A stretch of DNA of 64,000 nt from Halorussus caseinilyticus (GCF_029338395.1 NZ_CP119809.1:1612001-1676000), one strand, 5' to 3'; numbered from the stretch's first letter, positions 44,617 to 53,464 are shown. The notes: generated from the letters alone by a model not told the origin. Made by a program: numbers and translations.

Positions 44617-45162
44617 TCACTCCTCGTCGGCCGGGACGACCTTCTTGCCGGTCGCCCGCGGCACGACGGTCTGGTCGGCGTCGGTCCACTCGCGGTCCAA
44701 CTCCCGGCCTTCGAAGAGGCGGTCCAGAAACACCGCCAACCCCGCGACTTCGGAGTGGGGTTGGTTGGTCACGCCGACGTTCCAGTCTGCGGCCTCGTAC
44801 ACGTCGAACGAGACTTTCTGTGACCCGACGACGACCAAGATTGGTTCGCCGTCGGCGTGGCACTCGCGGACGGTCGTTTCCACGTCCTGAATCCGTTCGC
44901 CGTACATCGTCAGGTGGACGACCCGGCCCGCCCAGTCGCGGATGACGGCCTTCGGACTGTCGGTCAGTTCCACCTCGAACGGGCCGCCGAAGCGGTCGGT
45001 GATGTCCGCGACGGTGCCCTCGGACTTGCTCGCGTCGCCCGCCAGAATCGCGCGGTCGGCCCCCAGCGCCCGCGCGGTCAGGCCGACGTGGGTCGTCATT
45101 CGCTCGTCGCGGCCCGGCCGATGGCCCAGTCGGAGGACCGCAACCTCGGGTTCGCCTTGCAT
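44617..45162 (-). CDS. trm56: tRNA (cytidine(56)-2'-O)-methyltransferase
   Basis: 181 residues. SPOUT fold (aTrm56): N-terminal EVAVLRLGHRPGRDERMTTHVGLTARALGAD, central NLTMYGE-like VHLTMYGERI, and the knot ILVVVGSQKVSFDVYEAADWNVGVTNQPHSEVAGLAVFLD. Methylates C56 of tRNA. The length is slightly above average. An AT-rich spacer (44515-44616) follows the convergent 5'-nucleotidase stop and has no gene. Confidence 0.93.
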   Translation of the reverse strand: MQGEPEVAVLRLGHRPGRDERMTTHVGLTARALGADRAILAGDASKSEGTVADITDRFGGPFEVELTDSPKAVIRDWAGRVVHLTMYGERIQDVETTVRECHADGEPILVVVGSQKVSFDVYEAADWNVGVTNQPHSEVAGLAVFLDRLFEGRELDREWTDADQTVVPRATGKKVVPADEE

Positions 45163-45288
45163 GCCCGTGCATCGGTGGTCGGCGGGTTAGGGGGTTTCGG
45201 AACGGGGCGCACCCAAAAAAGCACAAAAATTATAAATCAAGAGAAGAACAGAATATTCGTTGATGTGTCATACGTCAACGATAATCTG

Positions 45289-45555
45289 ATGAGACGAACG
45301 CTACTCACTCTCGTCGTCGCGGTCGTATTGCTCGGAACCGTCGTTGCGGGAAGCGCGTCCGGTCAAACGTCTCCAGCGCCCTCAGCCAGTGAGAACGTAG
45401 AGAGAATTTCCGTCGGACCGATGGACGACGACCCGCGCCCCGGTATCGGCGGTGGTAGTGGTGGTAGTGGCGGTGGCGGTGGCGGTGGTGGGGGTACTGG
45501 TGTCTTCATTCCCGGTCCCTGCGACCGATTAGACTTGATTCCGTGGCTGTGTTAG
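45289..45555 (+). CDS. Small secreted Gly-rich protein with a C-terminal Cys pair
   Basis: 88 residues from the ATG at 45289. A Sec-type signal (MRRTLLTLVVAVVLLGTVVAGSASGQ) is followed by a Ser/Pro segment, a Gly-Ser run (about residues 54-70) and the end GPCDRLDLIPWLC, in which two cysteines enclose nine residues. That tail could form a small disulfide loop. No known family recognised. The preceding region (45220-45290) is AT-rich and contains a promoter-like aaaaattataaatc at 45225-45238. Confidence 0.7.
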   Translation: MRRTLLTLVVAVVLLGTVVAGSASGQTSPAPSASENVERISVGPMDDDPRPGIGGGSGGSGGGGGGGGGTGVFIPGPCDRLDLIPWLC

Positions 45556-45650
45556 CGACTAGCGAACGGCCGTACCGACCTCACACCGGACTACTCGTCT
45601 TTCCAGTCAAGTTAATGTCACTAAGAGGGCCAGTCGTCACTCCGTAATCG

Positions 45651-46451
45651 TCACGTCCACCCGTACCGCAGGCCGAACTCCGACTCCAGCAGGTCGGACC
45701 ACTCGGCTTCGGTCACTTCGCGCTCGGTCCGGTCGCCGCGCTCGGTTCGAGTGAACTTCTCGGGCGAGAGCTTCTGATACCCCCGCTCGGTCGCAATCGA
45801 GACGGTCGGGTCGCCCGTGAACGCCGACTCGGGCGCGGTGGCGAGGTGGTCGCAGGTCGCCTCGAAGTAGCCGAGTTTCCGCGGCGTCGTGTCGAACAGA
45901 TACCGGTCGGACCACTCGCCGCCCGGCGTCCGGTACTGGGTCAGGTACTCGGCGTCGGACCGGTCGCTCTCGACCACGCGCCACGCGACCCCCGCCGCGT
46001 CCTCGCTGACGCTTCCGTCGAGGGGAAGCGGTCGGCGGAGCGGCGGCGTCCCGCATCCCACGTCCACGACGTACCGACGGTCCAGCGAGACGAGGTGACT
46101 GTGGTGGTTCGCGGGCGGCCGGGGGTCGCCGTCGTCGCTCAGCATCCGGGCGGCGATTCGGTCGGCGTCGAAGCCGAGTTCCGCGAGCAACCACCCGAAC
46201 AGGCCGTTCAACTCGAAGCAGAACCCGCCGCGCTCTCGCTCCACCACCTTCTCGTAGAGGTGGGGCAGGGTCAGGGTCACGCCCTCGCCGTCGGCCGGTC
46301 CGAAGGGGTCGCCGGTCACCGCCAGCGTCTCGAAGGGAACCGCGGCGACGTGGGCCTGCTGGAGGCGTTCGAGCGTCCCGCGGTCGGCGGTTTCGACCCG
46401 CGCCGGGTCGAGGTCGATGCGCGAGAGGTAGGCGTCGGTGTTCGGAGACAT
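45651..46451 (-). CDS. Arylamine N-acetyltransferase
   Basis: 266 residues from the ATG at 46451 (MSPNTDAYLSRIDLDPARVE). NAT catalytic triad is complete: Cys in GGFCFELNGLF (about residue 75), His in NHHSHLVSL and Asp in RYVVDVGCG. Transfers acetyl from acetyl-CoA to arylamines or hydrazines. The reading frame stays open upstream into the subtilase array, but that part is a shadow of the antisense-free frame of the protease and is not this gene. Confidence 0.92.
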   Translation of the reverse strand: MSPNTDAYLSRIDLDPARVETADRGTLERLQQAHVAAVPFETLAVTGDPFGPADGEGVTLTLPHLYEKVVERERGGFCFELNGLFGWLLAELGFDADRIAARMLSDDGDPRPPANHHSHLVSLDRRYVVDVGCGTPPLRRPLPLDGSVSEDAAGVAWRVVESDRSDAEYLTQYRTPGGEWSDRYLFDTTPRKLGYFEATCDHLATAPESAFTGDPTVSIATERGYQKLSPEKFTRTERGDRTEREVTEAEWSDLLESEFGLRYGWT

Positions 46452-46543
46452 GGCGTTTCTCGTCTCGTGGTTCGGAGACGAGCGACTTGAAAGCTCGCTG
46501 AAACGAGATTTGGTAAAGCAGAGTATAATTTCGGCCGGGCGAC

Positions 46544-46876
46544 CTACACCGAGAAGTCGGTCCGGGCCTCGGCCGTGTCGCCGGTCGCGTTCAGTTCCGC
46601 GACCACGGTGTAGTCGCCGGGTTCGGGGTCGTCCCACTCGCCGGGGAACGTCTCGCCGTCCCCGGCGTCGATGGTCTCGGTCTGCATCATCTGGGCGAAC
46701 ATCTGGCCGTCGCTGGCCCGCCAGACTTCCTCGCCGTCTTCGAGGACGGCGAAGTCGGCGGTCAGCGCGCTCCGGAGCTGAACGTCCTCCGGGGAGTCGC
46801 CGACGTTCTCGACGGTGTACTCGAAGACCACGCGGTCGGACTCGACGGATGCGGTGACGGAGCTTTGAAGCGTCAT
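46544..46876 (-). CDS. BsuPI-like (intracellular proteinase inhibitor domain) protein
   Basis: 110 residues. An Ig-like beta-sandwich layout, TLQSSVTASVESDRVVFEYTVENVGDSPEDVQLRS, a central GEEVWRASDGQMFAQMMQTETIDAGDGETF, and ending EPGDYTVVAELNATGDTAEA. The strand pattern V.F.YTV.N and VWR.S.G..F.Q....I..G (cf. W..S.....F.Q) is the hallmark of the BsuPI family, named after the Bacillus subtilisin inhibitor. No signal peptide, so it should be cytosolic. It lies 48 bases after the first subtilase gene in the same direction, at the end of a ten-subtilase array, so a role in restraining those enzymes is a natural idea but unproven. Confidence 0.8.
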   Translation of the reverse strand: MTLQSSVTASVESDRVVFEYTVENVGDSPEDVQLRSALTADFAVLEDGEEVWRASDGQMFAQMMQTETIDAGDGETFPGEWDDPEPGDYTVVAELNATGDTAEARTDFSV

Positions 46877-46924
46877 GGTTTCTACTGCATCGCGTGTCCC
46901 TGAAAACTTTTCGTGCGAGCGACT

Positions 46925-48064
46925 TCAGCAGTCGACCGCGGCCTGCACGTCCACCAGACCGCAACCGGTCGCGTCGTCCGAGAGACCGATGTCTTCCGCC
47001 GTCTCGCAGAGGATGTTCCACGTCTTGAAGCGCGTGTAGTTGAACGGGTCGCCCATCAGCAACGCCGCCGCACCGCTGACGAACGGTGCCGCCATCGAGG
47101 TGCCCGAGAGCGTCTTGTAACCGCCGCCGACGTACGTCGAGTAGATGTCGGAACCGGGCGCGGCGATGTTGATTTCCGGACCGGTCGAGGAGAATCCCGA
47201 GAGGTTGTCGCTGGAGTCGATTGAACTCACGGCGAGGGTCTCGGGATAGGCGGCGGGGTAGCCCACGCAGTCGGTACACGGCCCGGAGTTGCCCGCCGCC
47301 GCGACCATCAGGACGCCCTTGCTGTCGGCGTACTTCACCGCGTCTTTGACCGCGCTGGACGCGCTTCCGCCGAGACTCAGGTTGGCGATGTCCCAACCTT
47401 GGTCGGCGACGTACTCGATGCCCGCCGCGATGTCCGAGTACGACCCGCCGCCGTTGCTGTCCAGCACCTTCACGGCGTGGATGGTCGCCTCGGGCGCGAC
47501 CCCGAGGACGCCTTGGCTGTTATCGACGGCCCCGACGATTCCGGCGCAGTGGGTGCCGTGGCCGTTGTCGTCGCCCCACGAGTAGGTACACTCGGCGGAC
47601 CACGAGCTACACGAGACGGCGTACGCGCCAGTGCCGAGGTTGGCTTCGAGGTCGGGGTGGTTGCCGTCGATGCCCGTGTCGATGATGGCTACGTCGGTTC
47701 CCTTCCCCTTCGCGCAGGGGTGGGCCTCCGGTGCGTCGATGCGGTCGATACCCCACGAGATGTTCTGGGCGAGCGCGTGCATCCGGCCGTTCTGCTCGAC
47801 GTAGCGCACGTCGGGACGCTTGCCGAGTTCGCTCGCGGCCCGTCTCGGGACTCGGACCGTCACGACGGGGAGCGAGTCGAAGTCGCGTACCACCTCGCCC
47901 GCGGCGTCGAGAGCGGCCTTTCGGCCGCTCTCGGCGGCGACCCCGACGTTGACTACGACGGGGGTGGAGTCGGCCGAGACGAGACCGGTCGCTCCGAGTC
48001 CGGCGAGTGCGCCGCCGGTCGCTTGCAGGACGCTTCGTCGGTCGATGGGGGTGTGTCGTGTCAT
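46925..48064 (-). CDS. S8 subtilase 1 (last gene of the array)
   Basis: 379 residues. Tat signal IDRRSVLQATGGALAGLG. Propeptide of I9 type (about 35-100, ending VRYVEQNGRMHAL). Catalytic Asp 129 (AIIDTGIDGNHPDL), His 169 (GHGTHCAG), oxyanion Asn 259 (AAAGNSGPCTDC), Ser 323 (SGTSMAAPF). The Asp-His interval carries SCSSWSAECTY. No C-terminal extension of the halolysin type. Its start is 33 bases after the stop of subtilase 2 and lacks an AT-rich box, so it is probably transcribed with subtilase 2 and followed by the BsuPI gene. Confidence 0.93.
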   Translation of the reverse strand: MTRHTPIDRRSVLQATGGALAGLGATGLVSADSTPVVVNVGVAAESGRKAALDAAGEVVRDFDSLPVVTVRVPRRAASELGKRPDVRYVEQNGRMHALAQNISWGIDRIDAPEAHPCAKGKGTDVAIIDTGIDGNHPDLEANLGTGAYAVSCSSWSAECTYSWGDDNGHGTHCAGIVGAVDNSQGVLGVAPEATIHAVKVLDSNGGGSYSDIAAGIEYVADQGWDIANLSLGGSASSAVKDAVKYADSKGVLMVAAAGNSGPCTDCVGYPAAYPETLAVSSIDSSDNLSGFSSTGPEINIAAPGSDIYSTYVGGGYKTLSGTSMAAPFVSGAAALLMGDPFNYTRFKTWNILCETAEDIGLSDDATGCGLVDVQAAVDC

Positions 48065-48097
48065 GGTTCTTCCGTCGATGTCGTTCGGTCGGTCGAT

Positions 48098-49234
48098 TCA
48101 CGCCGCGGCCGCCACGTCGAGCAGACCGTAACCCTGTTCGTTGCTCGACAGGCCGAGGTCCTCGGCGGTGTCCCGGAGGCGGGTGCGAGCGCCGTCGCTC
48201 GTGTACCCCTGCGCGCGGAGGATGCCAGCGCCGCCCGAGACGTGCGCGGCGGCGTAGGAAGTCCCCGAGAGCGACTGGTAGCCGTCGCTCGCGTCGCAGG
48301 ACTCGAAGTAGATGTCGGTGCCGGGCGCGGCGAGTTCGACTTCCGGTCCGGTCGCCGAGAAGTACGCGAGCGAGTCGTTCCGGTTGGTCGCGCTGACGGC
48401 TATCACTTCGCCGAACTTGGCGGGATAGCTCACGCAGTCGGTGCAAGAGCCGCTGTTTCCGACCGCACCGACGAGGGTGACGCCCTCGTCGTCGGCGTAC
48501 CTGATTGCGTCGTACAGCGTGCTGGAGTAACTGCCGCCGAAACTCATGTTCGCCACGTCCCAACCCTTGTCCGCGACCGTTTCGAGACCCGCCGCGATGT
48601 CCGAGTACGACCCCGACCCGTCAGCGCCGAAGACTTTGACCGCGTGGAGGGTCGCGCCGGGTGCCACGCCGACGGTCCCCTCGTAGTTATCCACCGCCCC
48701 GACGAGAGTCGCTAGCTGCGTCCCGTGACCGCTGTCGTCGTCCCACGGTACCTTACAGCCGTTGCAGTAGCTCTCGTCCGAACAGGGGACGACGGCGACT
48801 CCCTCGCCGAGGTTCTGCTCGAGGTCCGACCGGTCGCTGTCGATGCCGGTGTCCACGATTGCGATGTCCGCGCCGGTGCCGTCGGCAGAGGTCCGGTCGG
48901 CGTCTACCCGGTCTACGCTCCACTGTAGGGTCTGGGCGAACGTTTCCATCCGGCCGTTCTCCTCGACGTAGCGCACGTCGGCGCGCTTGCCGAGTGTGGT
49001 CGCGGCCCGCTTGGGCGCGCGCATCGTCAGTGCGTCGAGGGAATCGAACTCGCGGACGACTTCGCCCGCGGCGTCGAGCGCGGCCCTCCGCCCGCTCTCG
49101 GCGGCGAACCCGACGTTGACTTCGACCGACCGGCCGGGGGTCGCCGCCGCGAGACCGGTCGCGGTAGCCCCGACGAGCGAACCGCCGGTCGCACGGAGGA
49201 CGGCACGTCTGGAGAGGTTGGTTTCGAACTGCAT
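48098..49234 (-). CDS. S8 subtilase 2
   Basis: 378 residues. Tat signal LSRRAVLRATGGSLVGA. Asp 128 (AIVDTGIDSDRSDL, HPDL replaced by RSDL), His 170 (GHGTQLATLV, where most subtilases have GHGTHxAG), Asn 260 (GNSGSCTDC), Ser 326 (SGTSYAAAHVSG). The Asp-His interval has PCSDESYCNGCKVPW. The changes around Asp and His are unusual, but all four active-site residues remain. An AT-rich box (ctattaaaattg) sits at 49258-49269. Likely secreted protease. Confidence 0.9.
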   Translation of the reverse strand: MQFETNLSRRAVLRATGGSLVGATATGLAAATPGRSVEVNVGFAAESGRRAALDAAGEVVREFDSLDALTMRAPKRAATTLGKRADVRYVEENGRMETFAQTLQWSVDRVDADRTSADGTGADIAIVDTGIDSDRSDLEQNLGEGVAVVPCSDESYCNGCKVPWDDDSGHGTQLATLVGAVDNYEGTVGVAPGATLHAVKVFGADGSGSYSDIAAGLETVADKGWDVANMSFGGSYSSTLYDAIRYADDEGVTLVGAVGNSGSCTDCVSYPAKFGEVIAVSATNRNDSLAYFSATGPEVELAAPGTDIYFESCDASDGYQSLSGTSYAAAHVSGGAGILRAQGYTSDGARTRLRDTAEDLGLSSNEQGYGLLDVAAAA

Positions 49235-49257
49235 GTGGCGAAGTTACCGAATTGCCG

Positions 49258-49269
49258 CTATTAAAATTG
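49258..49269 (-). promoter_or_regulatory. TATA-like box, subtilase 2
   Basis: ctattaaaattg on the plus strand, 24-35 bases before the ATG at 49234; leaderless-type spacing. Confidence 0.6.
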
Positions 49270-49318
49270 TAAGCTAGCTATCTTAAATTCGAGAGGAAGA
49301 CGGCGGAGAGCGACGACC

Positions 49319-50455
49319 TTAGTCGTCGCTCGAATCGAGTCCCAGCGCCGCGGCCGCATCGACCAGTCCGTAGCCCTGTTCGTCGCTCGGCAGGCCGAGG
49401 TCCTCAGCGGTGTCGCGCAGGCGGGTGCGAGCGCCGGTGTTGGTGTATCCCGCGCCCATCAGGAGGGCGAGGACGCCCGAGGCGTGGGCCGTCGCCATCG
49501 ACGTGCCCGAGAGAGTGATGCACGAGCCGTCGGGGTCCACCGTGGTGATGTTGGTGCCGGGCGCGACGACTTCGACTTCAGGACCCTGACTGGAGAACGA
49601 CGCGAGACCGTCGTTCTCGTTGGTTGCGCCCACGGCGACGACTTCGGAGTAAGCGGCGGGGTAACCCACGCAGTCGGTGCAGGGACCGCTTCCGCCCGCC
49701 GCGCCCACGAGGACGACGCCGTTGTTCTGGGCGTACTGGCAAGCGTCCCGCAGGACCGACGACCCGGAACTGCCGCCGAGACTCATGTTCGCCACGTCCC
49801 ACCCCTGATTCGCGGTGTACTCGACGCCCGCGGCGATGTCGGAGTACGACCCCGCGCCGTAGTCGTCCAGCACCTTCACGGCGTGGAGGGTCGCGTCGGG
49901 CGCGATGCCGGTGGTGCAGTCGCAGGTCTCGCTCGCGCCGATGACCGCCGCGACGTTCGCCCCGTGGCCGTTGTCGTCGTCCCACGGCGCACAGCAACTC
50001 GAAGTGCAGTCTACGAACGCCTTGCCGGCACCGACGTTCGGCAGACAAGAACTGTTACACGGCAGGCCGGTGTCGATGATAGCCACGTCCACGCCGTCGC
50101 CGGTGTACCCGTTGATGTTGGTCACGTCGGCGTCGATGCGGTCGTAGCCCCACGTCGTCGAGAGGGCGTGTGCGGTGCCGTCGTGTTCGACGTAGCGCAC
50201 GCCACCGCGGTCGGCCAGCGCAGTCGCGGCGCGTTTCGGGAGTCGGAGGGTCGCGGCGTCGAAGTCGAACTCGCGGACGACTTCGCTTGCGGCCTCGCGC
50301 GCGGCGGCGCGACCCGCCTCGGAGTCGAACCCGACGTTGACTCGTACCACGTCGTCGGGGTCGGCCGAGGCGAGACCACCTGCGCCGACAGCGAGGAGCG
50401 AACCGCCGGTCGTCTTCAGCACGGTGCGTCGGGAGACAGCCTGTTCGGGGAGCAT
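49319..50455 (-). CDS. S8 subtilase 3, oxyanion-hole Asn replaced by Gly
   Basis: 378 residues. Tat signal VSRRTVLKTTGGSLLAVG. Asp 128 (AIIDTGLPCNSSCLPN, so the usual GIDxxHPDL is lost), His 164 (NGHGANVAAV), Ser 319 (SGTSMATAHASG). The oxyanion-hole position reads GAAGGSGPCTDC: Gly 255 where all nine sisters have Asn. The Asp-His interval has DCTSSCCAPW and the region after His an extra CDC. It may be a weak or non-catalytic copy (decoy, binding protein or pseudoenzyme). Confidence 0.9.
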   Translation of the reverse strand: MLPEQAVSRRTVLKTTGGSLLAVGAGGLASADPDDVVRVNVGFDSEAGRAAAREAASEVVREFDFDAATLRLPKRAATALADRGGVRYVEHDGTAHALSTTWGYDRIDADVTNINGYTGDGVDVAIIDTGLPCNSSCLPNVGAGKAFVDCTSSCCAPWDDDNGHGANVAAVIGASETCDCTTGIAPDATLHAVKVLDDYGAGSYSDIAAGVEYTANQGWDVANMSLGGSSGSSVLRDACQYAQNNGVVLVGAAGGSGPCTDCVGYPAAYSEVVAVGATNENDGLASFSSQGPEVEVVAPGTNITTVDPDGSCITLSGTSMATAHASGVLALLMGAGYTNTGARTRLRDTAEDLGLPSDEQGYGLVDAAAALGLDSSDD

Positions 50456-50480
50456 CAGTATACTGCAAAGTGTTCTTAGG

Positions 50481-50494
50481 ATAAAATAATTTTG
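50481..50494 (-). promoter_or_regulatory. TATA-like box, subtilase 3
   Basis: ataaaataattttg on the plus strand, 26-39 bases before the ATG at 50455. Confidence 0.6.
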
Positions 50495-50639
50495 TACTTA
50501 ATATAAATGAAACAATATTCTGAAGGTTCAACGCTGTCGCTATCCGACTGGCGCGAGAAAAGCGGGGTCGGGCGGACTTACGCCAGCGAGCGACCCACGC
50601 CGGGTCTCTCGCCGACTGGTAAGATGGCAGTTGTCGCCG

Positions 50640-51764
50640 TTACAGCGCGCCCACGTCGAGCAGGCCAGCGCCGGACTCGTTGTCCGCGAGACCGATGTTC
50701 TCGGCGGTGCTCAGGAGGCGGTTCTTCGTCTGGGAGTTGGAGTAGCCCTGCGCACGGAGGATGCCAGCGGCACCGGCGACGTGCGGACAGGCCATCGAGG
50801 TACCCGAGAGCGTCTCGTAACCGCCACCGACGTACGTCGAGTAGATGTCGGAACCGGGCGCGGCGATGTCCACTTCCGGACCGGTCGAGGAGAAACTCGA
50901 CAGGTCGTCGTTGGAGTTGGTCGAGGAGACGGCGATGGTCTCGGGGTAGGCGGCGGGGTAGCCCACGCAGTCGGTACAGGGACCGGAGTTCCCGGCGGCC
51001 GCGACGAGCGTGACGCCTCGGCTGTCGGCGTACTGCACCGCGTCTCGGACCGAGCTGGACGCACTGCCACCGAGCGAGAGCGAACCAACGTCCCAGCCCT
51101 GGTCGGCGACGTACTCGATACCCGCCGCGATGTCGGAGTACGACCCACCGCCTCTGCTACCGAGGACCTTCACGGCGTGGAGCGTGATTTCCGACCCGAC
51201 GCCGACGACGCCCTCGTAGTTGTCGACTGCGCCAGCGATGCCAGCACAGTGAGTACCGTGGCCGTTGTCGTCTCCCCAGCCGTAGGTACACTCGGCGGAG
51301 TAGGAGCTACACTGGGTAGCGTACGCGCCAGCGCCGAGGTTGGCTTCGAGGTCGGGGTGGTTGCCGTCGATACCCGTGTCGATGATTGCTACGTCTGCAC
51401 CGTTACCCTCGGCGGACTGAACGTCGGCGTCCACACGGTCGACGCCCCACGGCAGGGTCTGGGCGAGGGCCTGCATCTGGCCGTTCTCTTCGACGTAGCG
51501 GACGTTCGGACTCTGTTCGAGACCCGTGACCGCCTTCTTGGGCGCACGGATGGTGACGATGTCGAGCGAGTTGAACTTCCGGACCACGTCGCTCGCGGCG
51601 TCGAGCGCCTTCTGTCGTCCCTTCTCGGACTTGAACCCGACGTTGACCTCTACCGTGTCGTCGGGCTTGGCCGCCGCGAGACTGGTCGCGCTCAGGGCGG
51701 CGAGCGAACCACCGGCGGTTTGCAGAACTTTACGACGGGAAACGCCGTTGTTTTCTTCGAGCAT
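50640..51764 (-). CDS. S8 subtilase 4
   Basis: 374 residues. Tat signal VSRRKVLQTAGGSLAAL. I9-type propeptide ending YVEENGQMQAL. Asp 129 (DTGIDGNHPDL), His 169 (GHGTHCAG), Asn 259 (GNSGPCTDC), Ser 323 (SGTSMACPHVAG). The Asp-His interval QCSSYSAECTY is closest to that of subtilase 1. Complete triad, predicted secreted protease without C-terminal extension; stops soon after LLDVGAL. Confidence 0.94.
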   Translation of the reverse strand: MLEENNGVSRRKVLQTAGGSLAALSATSLAAAKPDDTVEVNVGFKSEKGRQKALDAASDVVRKFNSLDIVTIRAPKKAVTGLEQSPNVRYVEENGQMQALAQTLPWGVDRVDADVQSAEGNGADVAIIDTGIDGNHPDLEANLGAGAYATQCSSYSAECTYGWGDDNGHGTHCAGIAGAVDNYEGVVGVGSEITLHAVKVLGSRGGGSYSDIAAGIEYVADQGWDVGSLSLGGSASSSVRDAVQYADSRGVTLVAAAGNSGPCTDCVGYPAAYPETIAVSSTNSNDDLSSFSSTGPEVDIAAPGSDIYSTYVGGGYETLSGTSMACPHVAGAAGILRAQGYSNSQTKNRLLSTAENIGLADNESGAGLLDVGAL

Positions 51765-51791
51765 GGCAGTTGAACGAAGATGTTGGCCAAC

Positions 51792-51805
51792 AATAAAGTT
51801 TTATT
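51792..51805 (-). promoter_or_regulatory. TATA-like box, subtilase 4
   Basis: aataaagttttatt on the plus strand, 28-41 bases before the ATG at 51764. The rest of the 51765-52046 spacer is AT-rich and gene-free. Confidence 0.6.
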
Positions 51806-52046
51806 CTAGAACTAGATGTTAGGAACAATATCTATATATGGGATACGAAATATGTTTTCGTTGCTTCAGAGAATGTGTATCATAACGATGCAATTAATTT
51901 GGTTGCTTAAAGAATTATTTGGCAGTGTTTATTCGCAAATATTGACAGCTATTTTCGTGGAGGGGATTGGTAACGTAAAACACTGCCGCTGGTCGGAGTC
52001 TCGATGCGGGCGTCGAAAGAAAGAGTCGGTTCCGAAGGGGGACGGA

Positions 52047-53240
52047 TTACGTGCTGTCGCTAGAGTCGTAACCGAGCGCGGCCGCGGCGTCCAATAGGCC
52101 AGCGCCGGACTCGTTGCTGGCGAGACCGATGTTCTCGGCGGAGTTCGCCAGCGTCGAACGGATGTTACTGCCGGTCGTACCGTTCGAGGCGAGTTGGCCC
52201 GCGACACCGGCGACGTGCGGGGTCGCCATCGAGGTCCCCGAGTAGGTGTCGTAGCCGCCGTTCGCGACCGACGAGTAGATGTCGGTACCGGGCGCGGCGA
52301 TGTCCACTTCCGGCCCCGTACTGGAGAAGTCCGAGAGGCTGTCGTCGCTGGCGGTCGAACTCACGGCCATGACCTCGCTGTAGGCGGCGGGGTAGCCCAC
52401 ACAGTCGGTACACGGTCCGGAGTTACCCGCGGCCGCGACGAGGAACACGCCGTTGTTCGTCGCGTACTGCACCGCGTCCTTGAGCGCCGAGGAGCCAGAG
52501 CTACCGCCGAGGCTCATCGACCCAACGTCCCAGCCTTGGTCGGCGACGTACTCGACACCCGCCGCGATGTCCGAGAACGAACCGCTCCCACAGCCGTCGA
52601 GGACCTTCACCGCGTGGAGGGTCACGTCGGGCGCGGCACCGACGACTCCCTGACTGTTGTTGTCACCTGCGGCGATACCGGCACAGTGGGTGCCGTGGTT
52701 GTTGTCGTCGGTCCACGAGTAGTTACACGTGTTGTTGGCCTTCTTCGCGCCGAAACGACAGCCACCCTTGGTCTTACACGTGGCGAACGCCTTCCCTGCG
52801 CCGAGTTTGTCGGTCAGGTCGGGGTGGTCGTCGTCGATACCCGTGTCGAGGATTGCCACGTCCGCGCCGCTTCCGAGTTCGCCGTTGGCGTGGAGAACGT
52901 CGGAGTCCACGCGTTCCTGACCCCACGGCAGACTCTCGGCGAGCGCGTGCATCGTGCCGTTCTGCTCGACGTAGCGCACGTTCGGGTTGTTCTCCAGACC
53001 CTTGGCCGCCTGCTTCGAGGCGCGCATCGTCACGACATCGATGGAGTTGAAGTCACGGACCACTTCGTCGGCCGCGCTGAGCGCCTTCTGACGCCCGCTC
53101 TCGGACTTGAACCCGACGTTGACCTCCACCGTGTCGCCGGGCTTTGCCGCCGCGAGACCGCTCGCGGCCGCAGTCGCCACCGACGCACCGGCCGCTTTCA
53201 GAACACTCCGCCTCGACATACCATTGTCATTACCTAACAT
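52047..53240 (-). CDS. S8 subtilase 5
   Basis: 397 residues from the ATG at 53240 (MLGNDNGMSRRSVLKAAGAS); the frame is open further up but the promoter box fixes this start. Asp 132 (AILDTGIDDDHPDL), His 182 (NNHGTHCAG), Asn 273 (GNSGPCTDC), Ser 337 (SGTSMATPHVAG). The Asp-His interval is long, with three Cys (TCKTKGGCRFGAKKANNTCNY). Nearly identical to subtilase 6 over most of its length: a recent tandem duplicate. Confidence 0.94.
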   Translation of the reverse strand: MLGNDNGMSRRSVLKAAGASVATAAASGLAAAKPGDTVEVNVGFKSESGRQKALSAADEVVRDFNSIDVVTMRASKQAAKGLENNPNVRYVEQNGTMHALAESLPWGQERVDSDVLHANGELGSGADVAILDTGIDDDHPDLTDKLGAGKAFATCKTKGGCRFGAKKANNTCNYSWTDDNNHGTHCAGIAAGDNNSQGVVGAAPDVTLHAVKVLDGCGSGSFSDIAAGVEYVADQGWDVGSMSLGGSSGSSALKDAVQYATNNGVFLVAAAGNSGPCTDCVGYPAAYSEVMAVSSTASDDSLSDFSSTGPEVDIAAPGTDIYSSVANGGYDTYSGTSMATPHVAGVAGQLASNGTTGSNIRSTLANSAENIGLASNESGAGLLDAAAALGYDSSDST

Positions 53241-53264
53241 TGCACTCGATAGCAACCACCACGT

Positions 53265-53275
53265 GCATAAAATAC
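53265..53275 (-). promoter_or_regulatory. TATA-like box, subtilase 5
   Basis: gcataaaatac on the plus strand, 25-35 bases before the ATG at 53240. Confidence 0.6.
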
Positions 53276-53464
53276 TTTCTTTTTTATCGTTAAAATAATA
53301 AACATCCAACAATTGCTATGTAGAAATAGTTAGGAAAAATAATTGTAGCGGCCGGAGCGTCCCGAAACGAGACCTGACCTGACTGGTTTAGACGAACGCG
53401 AACCGGGACGCCGACCGAAGGGAAAGAGTGACAGACACTGACACCGAAAAAACCGGGAAAGGGT

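Noticed and set aside
45651-47396. A 581-codon frame joining the arylamine N-acetyltransferase to sequence inside subtilase 1 and the BsuPI gene
   Set aside because: The upstream part is an alternative frame of the protease and inhibitor genes; the enzyme family begins at the methionine at 46451.
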